56,472 nt of DNA, taken from the NCBI RefSeq assembly GCF_002916655.1, contig NZ_PPSM01000013.1, forward strand, positions 1 through 56,472. The letters are read 5' to 3'. This document shows positions 1 to 7,854 of the stretch, one piece after another. The notes below the pieces were generated by a model, which was not told the origin of the DNA, did not search any database, and saw only the letters and a program-made list of their open reading frames with translations. A program made the position numbers and the translations under genes. The stretch is from Novosphingobium sp. HII-3. GTDB lineage: Bacteria; Pseudomonadota; Alphaproteobacteria; Sphingomonadales; Sphingomonadaceae. The number at the start of each line of letters is the position of its first letter. The stretch's first letter is position 1.

Positions 1-127
1 CTTCCGCTCCGCTACAGCCGCTTCCCCGCTGCCGAGAGCGTCCAGCCTCAACCATGAGGCTTTTTATTCAAACCAACTGGCCCCTTTTTAAACCGGTGCC
101 TGGCCCAATTTTATCCCGGCGTTGACA
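1..127 (+). mobile_element. Right end of an IS21-family-like element (partial)
   Basis: The segment ends in GTTGACA at 127, and two imperfect subterminal repeats (CTGGCCC-T-rich-CCGG type at about 78-102 and 103-121) precede it. Terminal TGTCA/TGACA ends with repeated subterminal boxes are typical of IS21-family elements. The thioredoxin-reductase fragment starts abruptly just after 127, which supports an insertion boundary there. A frame open from base 1 to the TGA at 55-57 could be the tail of an istB gene, but it is too short to identify. Only the end of the element is in the window. Confidence 0.5.
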
Positions 128-326
128 CGGCATGTCGATGCATACGGACAAGCAGATTTTCGCCAGAGATACCGTCTGGAAAACCGAGGAGGTTATGTGT
201 CGTCGGGATGCGGGTCGCGCGGCCATCGCCAGCATCGATGACCAGCGTAGAACGCAGAAACCGGGCTAGATAGGTGGCTGCTGTCAGCCCTGCGGGGCCG
301 CCGCCGATGATGACGCAGTCGTACAT
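128..326 (-). pseudogene. Thioredoxin reductase-like FAD/NAD(P) oxidoreductase, N-terminal fragment
   Basis: About 66 residues of a TrxB-like flavoprotein remain. They carry the FAD-binding Rossmann motif VIIGGGPAGLTAATYLAR near the N-terminus and the downstream NLLGFPDGISG segment typical of the family, whose full length is about 300 residues. The ATG is at 326. Homology stops at about 128, where an IS21-like end begins, and the frame closes at 111 inside that element. The gene has a sigma-type promoter (360-386) like those of the copper genes, so an intact copy was probably part of the same metal-stress response. It is not expected to be functional. Confidence 0.75.
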
Positions 327-359
327 GCGTGCCTTTCACTGAGCTCGGTCTTCACTGGT

Positions 360-386
360 ATTACGCGGAATGAGGCTTCTTCCCTC
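360..386 (-). promoter_or_regulatory. Predicted ECF sigma promoter for the thioredoxin reductase fragment
   Basis: On the minus strand GAGGGA (386-381) is followed by 14 bases and GCGTAAT (366-360), 34 bp before the ATG at 326. The same boxes and spacing recur at eight other places in the window. Confidence 0.65.
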
Positions 387-424
387 AAACGAGTGCGCGT
401 TCTTCGAAAAAAAGGTCGGGTCGT

Positions 425-451
425 GAGGGGTAAACCCCGTCGCTGCGTAAA
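425..451 (+). promoter_or_regulatory. Predicted ECF sigma promoter without an obvious target gene
   Basis: GAGGGG (425-430), 14 bases, then GCGTAAA (445-451), pointing right and back to back with the site at 360-386. Downstream there is only a tiny frame (ATG at about 480) and then the orphan fliQ at 640. The original target has probably been lost or replaced. The 327-639 region has no convincing gene. Confidence 0.55.
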
Positions 452-639
452 ATCAGATGAAGCCCATCGCCTAGCAGGATGGACAGCCGAGGTGCCCACG
501 GGTCGCAGCGTGGCGCGGGGGCGAGCGGATGTGGGGAAGACGGATTGGAATAAACCGATCGCGCTCCATGTCGCTCGCCCCGCAACAACCACAGGCCGCA
601 ACGTCAGGGGGCGACGAAACCATCATCGTCGGGGGAGAG

Positions 640-912
640 ATGGAGACCTACAGCCCTTTTTCGGTTTCGATGGGCCAGGCGCTTTGGGTGATAATGGTTG
701 TCGCTGGACCCCCGCTGATAATCATGCTGGTGGTCGGGCTCATTATCTCCATGATCCAGGCTGCGACTTCGATCAACGAACAGACTGTGAGCTTCGTCCC
801 CAAGCTCCTGGCGTTCATTTTGTTCCTCGCGCTTTACGGGGCAACCGTTGGCGATCTCCTGATCGGCTACACCCGTGACCTGCTGACGCATATTCAGGAC
901 GATATCAGATGA
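640..912 (+). CDS. fliQ: FliQ-like flagellar/type III export membrane protein, orphan
   Basis: This 90-residue protein has the normal length for FliQ (about 89). It has two membrane helices and the family core GLIISMIQAATSINEQTVSF followed by VPK, matching the conserved QAATxxNExTLSFxPK signature. FliQ is a small inner-membrane part of the flagellar type III export gate. The ATG at 640 is chosen because it sits right after GGGGGAGAG and gives the family length; a longer frame from 529 has no FliQ homology upstream. None of its usual partners (fliP, fliR, flhB) is nearby, so it is a displaced or leftover gene whose function here is unclear. Confidence 0.85.
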   Translation: METYSPFSVSMGQALWVIMVVAGPPLIIMLVVGLIISMIQAATSINEQTVSFVPKLLAFILFLALYGATVGDLLIGYTRDLLTHIQDDIR

Positions 913-997
913 CGCGGGTCGCTTTTCGTCCTGGGCGGCCGCGCAAAAACTGTTCGTATACGGGGCGGAGTGTTAGCGTTGGAGAAGATCGACGCGA

Positions 998-2296
998 ATG
1001 GGGGAACGGGGTTTGGCGGAATTTGAATTGCTGGCGCGGCAACTGATCCAACGATGGAGGGAAGATCCGAACGCGACGTATCAGAGCTGGTTTCTATGGG
1101 ACGAGCGCATCAAGAATTTTCGTTCGATACGGCGTGGTCTCGCCCAGGTGGTCGCTGAAATCGAAGCCGGAAGGTTCGGCGTCGCCTATCGCGGATCTTC
1201 GCTGGAAACGGTCGTTCATTCAGTCGCAGAACAGAGGCAGATCTTCAAAGGCGCGGACCATGCGTTTCTCTGGAAGCCCAAATTGCGGATCCCCGACATC
1301 TATGAAAACCCGGCGAACCAGCGCGCCTTTGGCCGATTGCTCGATCACTGCGCCTGTTGCGACACCGCGGAAGAGATTATCGCAGGTATCCACACGATTG
1401 ATCGCCTGAACATCAAGGGGCTGGGGCCTGCGGTCGCCAATCTCCTCTATTTCCTGCATCCGACCCTCGTGCCGCCGTTCAACACCGCGATCGTCAACGG
1501 CTATAACAAGCTGACCGGCGGCAAGGTGAAGCTCGGAAGCTGGCACCATTTTCTCGCCATGCGCTCGGGTGTGCTCGACCTGAACGAGCGGTTTCGCGAT
1601 CTTCTGTCAAACGATCTGGGCGCTATTGGCGGCCTCCTGTTCGATATCGGCTCTGGCCGTTATCCGGCGCCGCCCCGCGACGAGGAAGACCAGACCCTGG
1701 GATCCTGGACCGCACGCCTCGAACAAGCTCGGGCGGAAGCACAAACGCTCAACAAAGCGCTGCAGAAGCAGGGCGAGAGTGATCGAACCCATTCGGAAAT
1801 CCAGGCATGGCTGCGCGATATCGGTCTGGCCCTGGGGTATGACGTCTGGATCGCATCCAATGATCGGGGGCGACTGCATGACGGTGTGCGTTTGGGGGAG
1901 GGGTGCCTCGAGAGCTTGCCGGCTTCAATTTCGACGTCGACCGGAGCGGATGCTATCCGCCTCATTGATGTTTTGTGGCTGGAGCGGGGTGGTGACCGGG
2001 TCGCGGCAGCCTTCGAAGTCGAACATTCGACTTCCATCTATTCGGGGATCGTCCGGATGCTCGATCTTGCCCTGAGCGGCAGCGACCTGCATGCCACAGC
2101 CGGATTGTTCCTTGTCGCTCCAGATGCTCGCGAAAGCGAAGTGCGCGCGCAAATCGCAAGGCCGGCGTTCAGCCGGATCGCGGACCTGGAGATCGCCTAT
2201 CTCCCTTATGGTGAGCTAGAACGGAACAAGGACGCGATTTCCCGGTTTGGCTCGGGCCTTAAAGCGATCAAAGCTATTTCGCGCGCGCTTCCATGA
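998..2296 (+). CDS. Restriction-endonuclease-like protein (PD-(D/E)xK-type candidate)
   Basis: The product is 432 residues. The middle (about residues 140-160) has a helix-hairpin-helix-like LNIKGLGPAVANLLY segment. The C-terminal part (about 340-380) contains IDVLWLERGGDRVAAAFEVE followed by HSTSIYSGIVRMLDL, an arrangement of D and ExE residues like the PD-(D/E)xK nuclease core. I associate the EVEHSTSIYSG pattern with proteins annotated as type II restriction endonucleases, but this is from memory and not verified. No DNA methyltransferase for a restriction system is adjacent. The gene converges on copD1, with 7 bp between their stop codons. Function is inferred only from motifs. Confidence 0.55.
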   Translation: MGERGLAEFELLARQLIQRWREDPNATYQSWFLWDERIKNFRSIRRGLAQVVAEIEAGRFGVAYRGSSLETVVHSVAEQRQIFKGADHAFLWKPKLRIPDIYENPANQRAFGRLLDHCACCDTAEEIIAGIHTIDRLNIKGLGPAVANLLYFLHPTLVPPFNTAIVNGYNKLTGGKVKLGSWHHFLAMRSGVLDLNERFRDLLSNDLGAIGGLLFDIGSGRYPAPPRDEEDQTLGSWTARLEQARAEAQTLNKALQKQGESDRTHSEIQAWLRDIGLALGYDVWIASNDRGRLHDGVRLGEGCLESLPASISTSTGADAIRLIDVLWLERGGDRVAAAFEVEHSTSIYSGIVRMLDLALSGSDLHATAGLFLVAPDARESEVRAQIARPAFSRIADLEIAYLPYGELERNKDAISRFGSGLKAIKAISRALP

Positions 2297-2303
2297 AGGC
2301 GGA

Positions 2304-3239
2304 TTACATCCCCGATGCAGGTGGGGCCAGCAGTCCTAACCATGCAACGAGGGCTAGAATGACAAGAGCGCATCCGGTTTCAATGGCGAGGCTGCGACGA
2401 AGTGTTCCTATCGCCGAGGATGTATTGCCCGTTTCAATGGCTGCAGCGAGGGAGGGGGTCAGGAAGAAGCGATTGGCGGCGGCCAGCGTCAGCATGACGC
2501 CGAACAGTATCAGCTTTGCCCCCAGCAGAAGGCCGTAGAGACTGGCAAAAAGGGAACCGAGCCGGGATGGTCCGATCAGGATCCAACTGTTGATGAATCC
2601 CGACAGGATAAGCAGCCCTACGACTACCGATCCGACCTTTGCAAAGCCATCCAGCGCGCGGTGAGAAAGGTGGATATGATCGATCGCCATGCGAGCTGCA
2701 GGGCGGAAAATGAGAAGGCAAAGGGCGAATAATGCGCCTACCCAAATCCCCGCCGCCCAAAGATGGGTGATGTCGGCCCCAAGATGGACCCATCCCCGCA
2801 AGCCTTCGTCGGCAGCGCCATGCCCCGTCCAGGCCAAGGTCGCCAGAGCGACAGCGGCGGTCGCTGACAGCGACCACAGGGCGAAAGCGGGACGCCGCCA
2901 ACCGACGATGGAAAAATAGAGCACGAGCAGGAGGGCCGCGACCCGTACCTGCCAGACCGTCCCGATCGCAGTGCCCGATATGAGAAGATTGACCGTGGCG
3001 CGGTCTACCTGATCGAGTGGCACGCCCCCCATCGAGGCCGCCAGGACCATCATGCCCAGGATAGATAATACGATACCGGCCAGCGCGATTGTCGCCAACA
3101 CCGACCGGAAACGCAGGACCGAGCCGGATGCCCGCTCAGTCCCGCGCAACGTGTAGAGGCCGAACATCGGCAACCCGAAGAGGAGCATGAGATCGAGGAA
3201 AAGTCCCAGCCTCACTGCGATCGCTATGATGTCCGGCAC
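2304..3239 (-). CDS. copD: CopD-family copper-resistance membrane protein
   Basis: This is a 311-residue polytopic inner-membrane protein with about eight hydrophobic segments. It is collinear with the second CopD in this window (48286-49230), sharing LFGLPMFxLY near the N-terminus, TLAWTGHGA in the middle and a LAANRFFLTPSLA-type segment near the end. CopD proteins work with CopC in copper uptake or handling across the inner membrane. The GTG at 3239, four bases after the copC stop, is chosen because it aligns with the start of the second copy; the longer open frame to 3368 overlaps copC. It is co-transcribed with copC1. Confidence 0.85.
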   Translation of the reverse strand: MPDIIAIAVRLGLFLDLMLLFGLPMFGLYTLRGTERASGSVLRFRSVLATIALAGIVLSILGMMVLAASMGGVPLDQVDRATVNLLISGTAIGTVWQVRVAALLLVLYFSIVGWRRPAFALWSLSATAAVALATLAWTGHGAADEGLRGWVHLGADITHLWAAGIWVGALFALCLLIFRPAARMAIDHIHLSHRALDGFAKVGSVVVGLLILSGFINSWILIGPSRLGSLFASLYGLLLGAKLILFGVMLTLAAANRFFLTPSLAAAIETGNTSSAIGTLRRSLAIETGCALVILALVAWLGLLAPPASGM

Positions 3240-3243
3240 GGTC

Positions 3244-3624
3244 TTACTGGACCTTGAAGGTGTAGCTGCCCTGGATGCGATGGGTGTCAGCAGAGACGAC
3301 GTGATAGTCGACCTTGTAGGTTCCAACCGGCAACGGCTTGGCAAGCGTCGCGACGAGCGTCTTGCCATCGGCGCCCACGGTGGCCTTGACGCCGTTCATC
3401 TTCATCGGCGCCATCTTCATGCCTGGCATTTCGGTCATCGTCAGGTCGAGCCCGGAAAATTGTGCGACGAGCGCTTCAGAAAAGACGAGCTGAATTCTGG
3501 TCGGGGCGGCGACCACGGCATTTGCGGCAGGGGTGGCGGCATTGAGCTTAGGGTGAGCCTGCGCAGCGGTAGCGGTGAGGACAGACGCCGCCATGGCGAC
3601 GGCAAAGATTGTTTTACGAAACAT
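3244..3624 (-). CDS. copC: CopC-family periplasmic copper-binding protein
   Basis: The product is 126 residues: a signal peptide ending at AQA, then a mature protein starting HPKL. The N-terminal His is a copper ligand in CopC proteins. The CopC beta-sandwich features are present (PAANAVVAAPTRIQLVFSE, a Met-rich MPGMKMAPMKM loop, and GTYKVDYHVVSADTHRIQGS with C-terminal copper-binding His residues). The ATG at 3624 follows GGAGAAATCG, a good ribosome site; an upstream ATG at 3657 is poorer. It is the first gene of copCD1 and is preceded by a predicted ECF promoter at 3663-3689. Confidence 0.92.
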   Translation of the reverse strand: MFRKTIFAVAMAASVLTATAAQAHPKLNAATPAANAVVAAPTRIQLVFSEALVAQFSGLDLTMTEMPGMKMAPMKMNGVKATVGADGKTLVATLAKPLPVGTYKVDYHVVSADTHRIQGSYTFKVQ

Positions 3625-3662
3625 CGATTTCTCCATGGGCGGCGAGACTGCCGACACATCGA

Positions 3663-3689
3663 ATTACGCACCACGCGGCGCCACCCCTC
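3663..3689 (-). promoter_or_regulatory. Predicted ECF sigma promoter for copCD1
   Basis: Minus strand: GAGGGG (3689-3684), 14-base spacer, GCGTAAT (3669-3663), 38 bp before the copC ATG. It is divergent from the site at 3759-3785. Confidence 0.75.
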
Positions 3690-3758
3690 ATCAGGCGCGC
3701 AAGAATTCTGCAAATCAGAACCCCGGCGGGATTTGCGAATGAGATCTGCGCGACAGAT

Positions 3759-3785
3759 GAGGGATCGAAGCTTGCAGTGCGTATG
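3759..3785 (+). promoter_or_regulatory. Predicted ECF sigma promoter for cytochrome c and the sigma operon of cluster 1
   Basis: GAGGGA (3759-3764), 14-base spacer, GCGTATG (3779-3785), 62 bp before the cytochrome c ATG. No well-spaced site precedes the anti-sigma gene at 4580, so this promoter may also drive the downstream regulatory genes and give autoregulation. Confidence 0.7.
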
Positions 3786-3847
3786 GACAATTGGATGGGT
3801 GTGAGAACCACCCGGATCCAAGGGACGCTGCCGCTCGGGAGGAAGCT

Positions 3848-4444
3848 ATGGAGAATGCTAGGACGACTTGGCTGCGCAGGCACTTTCCAAGTGTAGGTTT
3901 TATCGCTGCGACAGCGCTGGTCGGCGGCGCGCTAGCGGGGATCGTCGTCTATGTGGGTGCCTATGACATCGGGGCGGATTCGCCGCACACCAAACCGGTC
4001 TATTGGCTGATCGAGCAGCTCCGAGATCGTTCCATCGCCGTGCGATCTCGTGATGTGAATGTCCCGGCCAACCTTGGGGACGTGAAGCGGCTGCAGAGCG
4101 GGGCGGGGCTCTACACCGAGATGTGCAGCGGCTGCCATCTCGGGCCAGGACTGGAAAAGTCCGAAATCAGCCAGGGACTCTATCCGAGGGCGCCGGAGCT
4201 TTCCCGCGAGGAGCAAAGATCGCCAAAGGAGCAATTCTGGATCATCAAGCATGGGGTCAAGCTGACCGCGATGCCAGCTTGGGGTAAGACCCATAGCGAC
4301 GAACTGATCTGGGATATGGTGGCTTTCGTAAGGCAACTTCCGCGTATGTCACCCGCCCAATATCAGGCGGCAATAGCCAGTGCGCCCGAAGACCATGACG
4401 CGATGATGAAGGATATGCCCGGCATGACGAAGACGGCGCCATAG
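3848..4444 (+). CDS. Membrane-anchored monohaem cytochrome c
   Basis: This 198-residue protein has an uncleaved-looking N-terminal membrane segment (about residues 15-35). It has one haem site, CSGCH, within GLYTEMCSGCHLGPG, and a distal MPAWG segment that could supply the axial Met, as in class I cytochrome c. The C-terminus is Met/His-rich (EDHDAMMKDMPGM), suggesting metal contact. The ATG at 3848 is chosen for the upstream GGGAGGAAGCT. It lies between copCD1 and the sigma genes and may accept electrons from periplasmic copper oxidation; that role is inference. Confidence 0.85.
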   Translation: MENARTTWLRRHFPSVGFIAATALVGGALAGIVVYVGAYDIGADSPHTKPVYWLIEQLRDRSIAVRSRDVNVPANLGDVKRLQSGAGLYTEMCSGCHLGPGLEKSEISQGLYPRAPELSREEQRSPKEQFWIIKHGVKLTAMPAWGKTHSDELIWDMVAFVRQLPRMSPAQYQAAIASAPEDHDAMMKDMPGMTKTAP

Positions 4445-4579
4445 CGTTGCGGCTGCTCCGTCGCTGTTGCTCAGATCTGCCCGCTATGTGCGATGCTTTG
4501 ACGGACAGGCTGATAGAGGGGAAAGTAAAGAACACGTCCTGGGCCGTTGCCCCGGATTGATTGAGGATTGGACTTTTCG

Positions 4580-4861
4580 ATGGATACCGACCTGGACCGG
4601 CTGCTGAGCCGCTTACGCAACGAACCGACGCATCCGGGGCTGATTGGTCTGGAGGATGCTGTGTTCCGACGCATAGCGGCATTGCCGCAGGTTTCGACCG
4701 CGTCTCAATTCCGCCTCGGTGCGGTCGCGGCTTTCGGAGCGGTACTGCTGGGTATCGCCAGCAATGGCTTTACGCCGCGTGCCGAGGCGTCGGTCACGCT
4801 ATCGCCTTTCGGGCCATCAAATCCGCTTGCCCCTTCGACGCTGCTGGTAGGTTCTCAATGA
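4580..4861 (+). CDS. CnrY-like anti-sigma factor candidate
   Basis: The product is 93 residues: a short cytosolic region (LDRLLSRLRNEPTHPGL, about 1-45), one membrane helix (about 48-66) and a short periplasmic tail. CnrY/NccY anti-sigma factors have this layout. The stop overlaps the next ATG (ATGA at 4858-4861), followed by the CnrX-like sensor and an ECF sigma. It corresponds to 47502-47771 in cluster 2, which shares the LDxxLSRLRxxPxxPxLxGL core. The ATG at 4580 is preferred over an in-frame TTG at 4568. Direct sequence similarity to CnrY is weak, so the call rests on gene order and topology. Confidence 0.65.
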   Translation: MDTDLDRLLSRLRNEPTHPGLIGLEDAVFRRIAALPQVSTASQFRLGAVAAFGAVLLGIASNGFTPRAEASVTLSPFGPSNPLAPSTLLVGSQ

Positions 4862-5295
4862 AGCCCAAATTGCTCCTCCTCGTCGCCATCGTCGCCTTTG
4901 CATCGGCGGTTGCGGGCGTGTTCCTGGGCCGCTACTTTTTCCCGCGGCCCAAGGCAGCCGGCGTCGAGCTCCACGATGTCTTGCACAGCAAGCTCGATCT
5001 GGATGATCGTCAGAAGGCCAAGATCGAGCTGCTAGAGCAGGGTTTCGCCGTGCGTCGGCGCGCGCTGGAGCTTGAACTGCGATCGGACAATGCGCGTCTC
5101 GCAGCCGCGATCGAGGTCGAACATGGCGAAGGGCCGCGTGTGACCGCGGCCGTCGATCAGTCGCATCAGGCAATGGGCGAACTGCAAAAGGAAACGCTCG
5201 GGCACATCTTCGCCATGCGGCAAATCCTTCGCCCCGATCAGGCCAAGACCTTCGATCAGGCGGTGGTTCATGCGCTCACCGACGATGCACGGTGA
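4858..5295 (+). CDS. CnrX-like periplasmic heavy-metal sensor
   Basis: This 145-residue protein has an N-terminal membrane anchor (about 5-27) and a long helical periplasmic domain of the heavy-metal-resistance (CpxP/CnrX-like) type. Residues His39, His43, Glu60, His116 and Met120 fall at exactly the spacing known for the CnrX nickel/cobalt ligands (His42, His46, Glu63, His119, Met123). It should sense a periplasmic metal and control the anti-sigma factor. Here the neighbours are copper genes, so copper is the likely signal, though that is inference. It overlaps the upstream gene (ATGA) and the sigma gene (GTGA), indicating translational coupling. Confidence 0.85.
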   Translation: MKPKLLLLVAIVAFASAVAGVFLGRYFFPRPKAAGVELHDVLHSKLDLDDRQKAKIELLEQGFAVRRRALELELRSDNARLAAAIEVEHGEGPRVTAAVDQSHQAMGELQKETLGHIFAMRQILRPDQAKTFDQAVVHALTDDAR

Positions 5296-5865
5296 GTCTG
5301 GATCTCCAGGCGTGTTCGGACGGTGAACTAGCGGCACTGACGCTTGCCGGTCGGCAGTCGGCTTTCGCCGAGATTATGCGTCGGCACCAGACAGCGATAT
5401 TTCGACTGGTGCGCGGCCTGGTCGGGAATGCCGAGGAAGCACTTGATCTCACGCAGGACTGCTTTGTATCCGCGTTCAGCCATCTGCGGAAATATGATGG
5501 TGCGCGTCCGTTGCGCGCCTGGCTATCCCGGATCGCGATTAACAAATGTCGCGATTGGCGCCGCCGCCAGAGGGTGCGGCAGCTCTTCACATTTGGCTCC
5601 GCGCCGTCGGATGATGAGATTGAGCAAGTGCCGGATGACGCACCCTCCGCACATGCCAGTGCTGAATCGAAAATAGAGGTGGAGCGACTGTCGGCGGCGA
5701 TCAGCGCATTGCCCTGCCACGTTGCGTGAAGTCCTGATGCTCAGGACCGTCGAAGGGCTCAGTCAATCAGAGGCCGCCAAAGCGCTTTCCGTCAGTAGCA
5801 AGGCTGTGGAGACGCGCCTGTATCGCGCGCGCGCGCGCCTCGCAGAAATACTCGCTGAGGAATGA
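5292..5865 (+). pseudogene. CnrH-like ECF sigma factor, frameshifted
   Basis: The gene starts at GTG 5292, overlapping the sensor stop. Region 2 (AFAEIMRRHQTAIFRLVRGL, then EEALDLTQDCFVSAF, then RAWLSRIAINKCRDWRRR) is intact. At 5712-5714 an extra C in a CCC run shifts the frame and the ORF stops at 5729 after LPCHVA. Removing one base restores LPATLREVLMLRTVEGLSQ, then EAAKALSVSSKAVETRLYRA and the stop at 5865, matching region 4 of the intact copy (46499-47065). As read, the product lacks promoter-35 binding region 4. It could be a real mutation or an assembly error in a C run. Confidence 0.85.
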
Positions 5866-5890
5866 GGGGTGCGCGCTGCTCGCGCGTAAG
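5864..5890 (+). promoter_or_regulatory. Predicted ECF sigma promoter for copAB1
   Basis: GAGGGG (5864-5869), 14-base spacer, GCGTAAG (5884-5890), 69 bp before the copA ATG. The -35 box overlaps the sigma gene stop codon, exactly as in cluster 2 (46474-46500). Confidence 0.75.
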
Positions 5891-5958
5891 GATAAAGAGA
5901 TACCGCGCTTAAGCGTCTTTTCAGACCCAAAGTGCTGCACGTTGAACAAGGAGATATT

Positions 5959-7854
5959 ATGTCCCCCGGATTGAACCGCCGCGACCTTTTCCGCGGCGCT
6001 GCGCTGGCCGGCGGTGGCCTCGCATTGTCGGCATGGCTGCCGGCATGGGCTCAACCCATTTCGTCCGGGATTGCCAAGCCACTGCCAACGGTCAGCGGGA
6101 ACGATATCACGCTCAAGATCGCGCATCAGATGATGATGATCGACGGCCGACAAAGCCATGCCATCGGCATCAATGGCACTGTGCCTGCGCCCCTCATCCG
6201 TCTGCGTCAGGGCCAAAACGTCCGCCTGTCGGTGATCAACGATCTCGAGGAAGACAGCTCGATCCACTGGCACGGCCTGCTTTTGCCGTTCCAGTTCGAC
6301 GGCGTGCCCGGCATCAGCTTCCCCGGCATCAAGCCCAAGTCGACCTTTGTCTATGAGTTCCCCATCGTCCAGGCTGGCACCTATTGGTATCATAGCCATT
6401 CGGGGCTGCAGGAGCAGTTAGGTCATTACGGACCGATTGTCATCGACCCGGAAGGCGAGGATCCGATTCAGTCGGATCGAGAGCATGTCATCGTGCTCTC
6501 CGACCATAGCCAGATGCATCCGCACGCAATTTTCCGGAAGCTCAAGCAGGTCGGCGGTGGCTATTTCAATTATCAGCGGCAAACGCTGGCCGGTTTGCTG
6601 GCCAAGGAAGACCAACCCCTCAAGGACCGACTTGACTGGGGCAATATGCGGATGGATCCGACCGACGTGTCCGATGTCACGGGCTCGACCTATACCTATC
6701 TCGTGAATGGGCATGGCCCACGGGACAACTGGACCGCGCTTTTCAAGCCAGGTGAGCGCGTTCGCCTGCGTTTCGTCAATGCCTCCGCGATGACGACGTT
6801 CAATGTCCGGATTCCCAGTCTCAAACTTACGGTTGTTCAGGCCGACGGGCTCAATGTCAGGCCGGTCGAGGTCGACGAGTTTCAGATCGCGGTTGCCGAG
6901 ACCTATGATGTCATCGTTACTCCGACCGATGATCGCGCCTACACGCTGGTCGGTGAATCCGTTGATCGTTCGGGCATGGCACGCGCCACACTGGCTCCGC
7001 GTGAAGGCATGACGGCCGAAGTTCCGCCGCTCCGCAAGCGGCCCCTTGCCGATATGAAGGACATGGGCATGGGGGACATGGATATGAGCGGCATGTCCGG
7101 CATGGACCACGCAGCAATGGGGCATGACATGTCTGCCGGCGGAGCTGCCGCGGGCGGGATGGCAGGCATGGATATGGGGGCCGGCGCGTCGATGCCAAGC
7201 ATGCAAAAACCGGCGGATAGTTCCATGGCCAACATGCCCGGAATGGGCAGCGGGTCCGGTGATACAATGGGCGGCATGGCGACGGGCGGAATGGGCGGCA
7301 TGAACATGCGCGACGCCAGCAAAGCGCCGCAGGTTAAGATGGGACCGGGTGTCCAGACGATCTCGCCCATGCCGATGGATCGCACGGGAGAACCGGGACA
7401 GGGTCTCGAAGACGTTGGCCACCGGGTTCTTGTCTATCGCGATCTCATGGCGGTGGAGCGCAACCCCGATGTTCGCGCGCCAGACCGCGCGATGGAAATC
7501 CACCTGACCGGGAATATGGAACGCTATATGTGGTCGTTCGATGGGGTGAAGCTCAGTGACAAGCGCGAGCCCATTCCCTTTATCGAAAACGAAAGGGTCC
7601 GCGTCACGCTCGTCAATGACACGATGATGTCGCACCCGATCCATCTTCATGGGCATTTCTTCGAGCTGGTGACCGGGCATGGCGAGTATTCGCCGCGCAA
7701 ACACACCGTCAATGTCGCACCAGGAGGCAAGGTAAGTTTCGACGTCACCGCAGACGCAGTCGGCGACTGGGCGTTTCACTGCCATATGCTCTATCACATG
7801 CATGCCGGGATGATGCGCGTCGTCTCCGTCCGTCCCCGGGGAGATGCCGCATGA
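5959..7854 (+). CDS. copA: CopA-type multicopper oxidase (copper resistance), cluster 1
   Basis: This 631-residue periplasmic oxidase has a Tat signal (NRRDLFRGAALAGG). The copper-site motifs are complete: IHWHG (about 102-106), WYHSHSG (about 143-149), HPIHLHGH and FHCHMLYHMHAGM near the C-terminus. A long Met/His-rich segment (about 365-450, repeats of MDMSGMSGMDH and GGMGGMNM type) lies between the domains, as in PcoA/CopA, and binds copper. It probably oxidises Cu(I) to Cu(II) in the periplasm. The ATG at 5959 is set by AAGGAG 8 bases upstream. It is followed by copB with an ATGA overlap. Confidence 0.95.
   Translation: MSPGLNRRDLFRGAALAGGGLALSAWLPAWAQPISSGIAKPLPTVSGNDITLKIAHQMMMIDGRQSHAIGINGTVPAPLIRLRQGQNVRLSVINDLEEDSSIHWHGLLLPFQFDGVPGISFPGIKPKSTFVYEFPIVQAGTYWYHSHSGLQEQLGHYGPIVIDPEGEDPIQSDREHVIVLSDHSQMHPHAIFRKLKQVGGGYFNYQRQTLAGLLAKEDQPLKDRLDWGNMRMDPTDVSDVTGSTYTYLVNGHGPRDNWTALFKPGERVRLRFVNASAMTTFNVRIPSLKLTVVQADGLNVRPVEVDEFQIAVAETYDVIVTPTDDRAYTLVGESVDRSGMARATLAPREGMTAEVPPLRKRPLADMKDMGMGDMDMSGMSGMDHAAMGHDMSAGGAAAGGMAGMDMGAGASMPSMQKPADSSMANMPGMGSGSGDTMGGMATGGMGGMNMRDASKAPQVKMGPGVQTISPMPMDRTGEPGQGLEDVGHRVLVYRDLMAVERNPDVRAPDRAMEIHLTGNMERYMWSFDGVKLSDKREPIPFIENERVRVTLVNDTMMSHPIHLHGHFFELVTGHGEYSPRKHTVNVAPGGKVSFDVTADAVGDWAFHCHMLYHMHAGMMRVVSVRPRGDAA

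Noticed and set aside
4516..4540. GAGGGG followed by CGTCC before the anti-sigma gene of cluster 1
   Set aside because: The second box is two bases too close and does not match GCGTA; the operon is better explained by the promoter at 3759-3785.
6418..7803. 461-residue minus-strand frame opposite copA1
   Set aside because: It is His-rich only because the Met repeats of copA read as His on the other strand; no motif or start signal.
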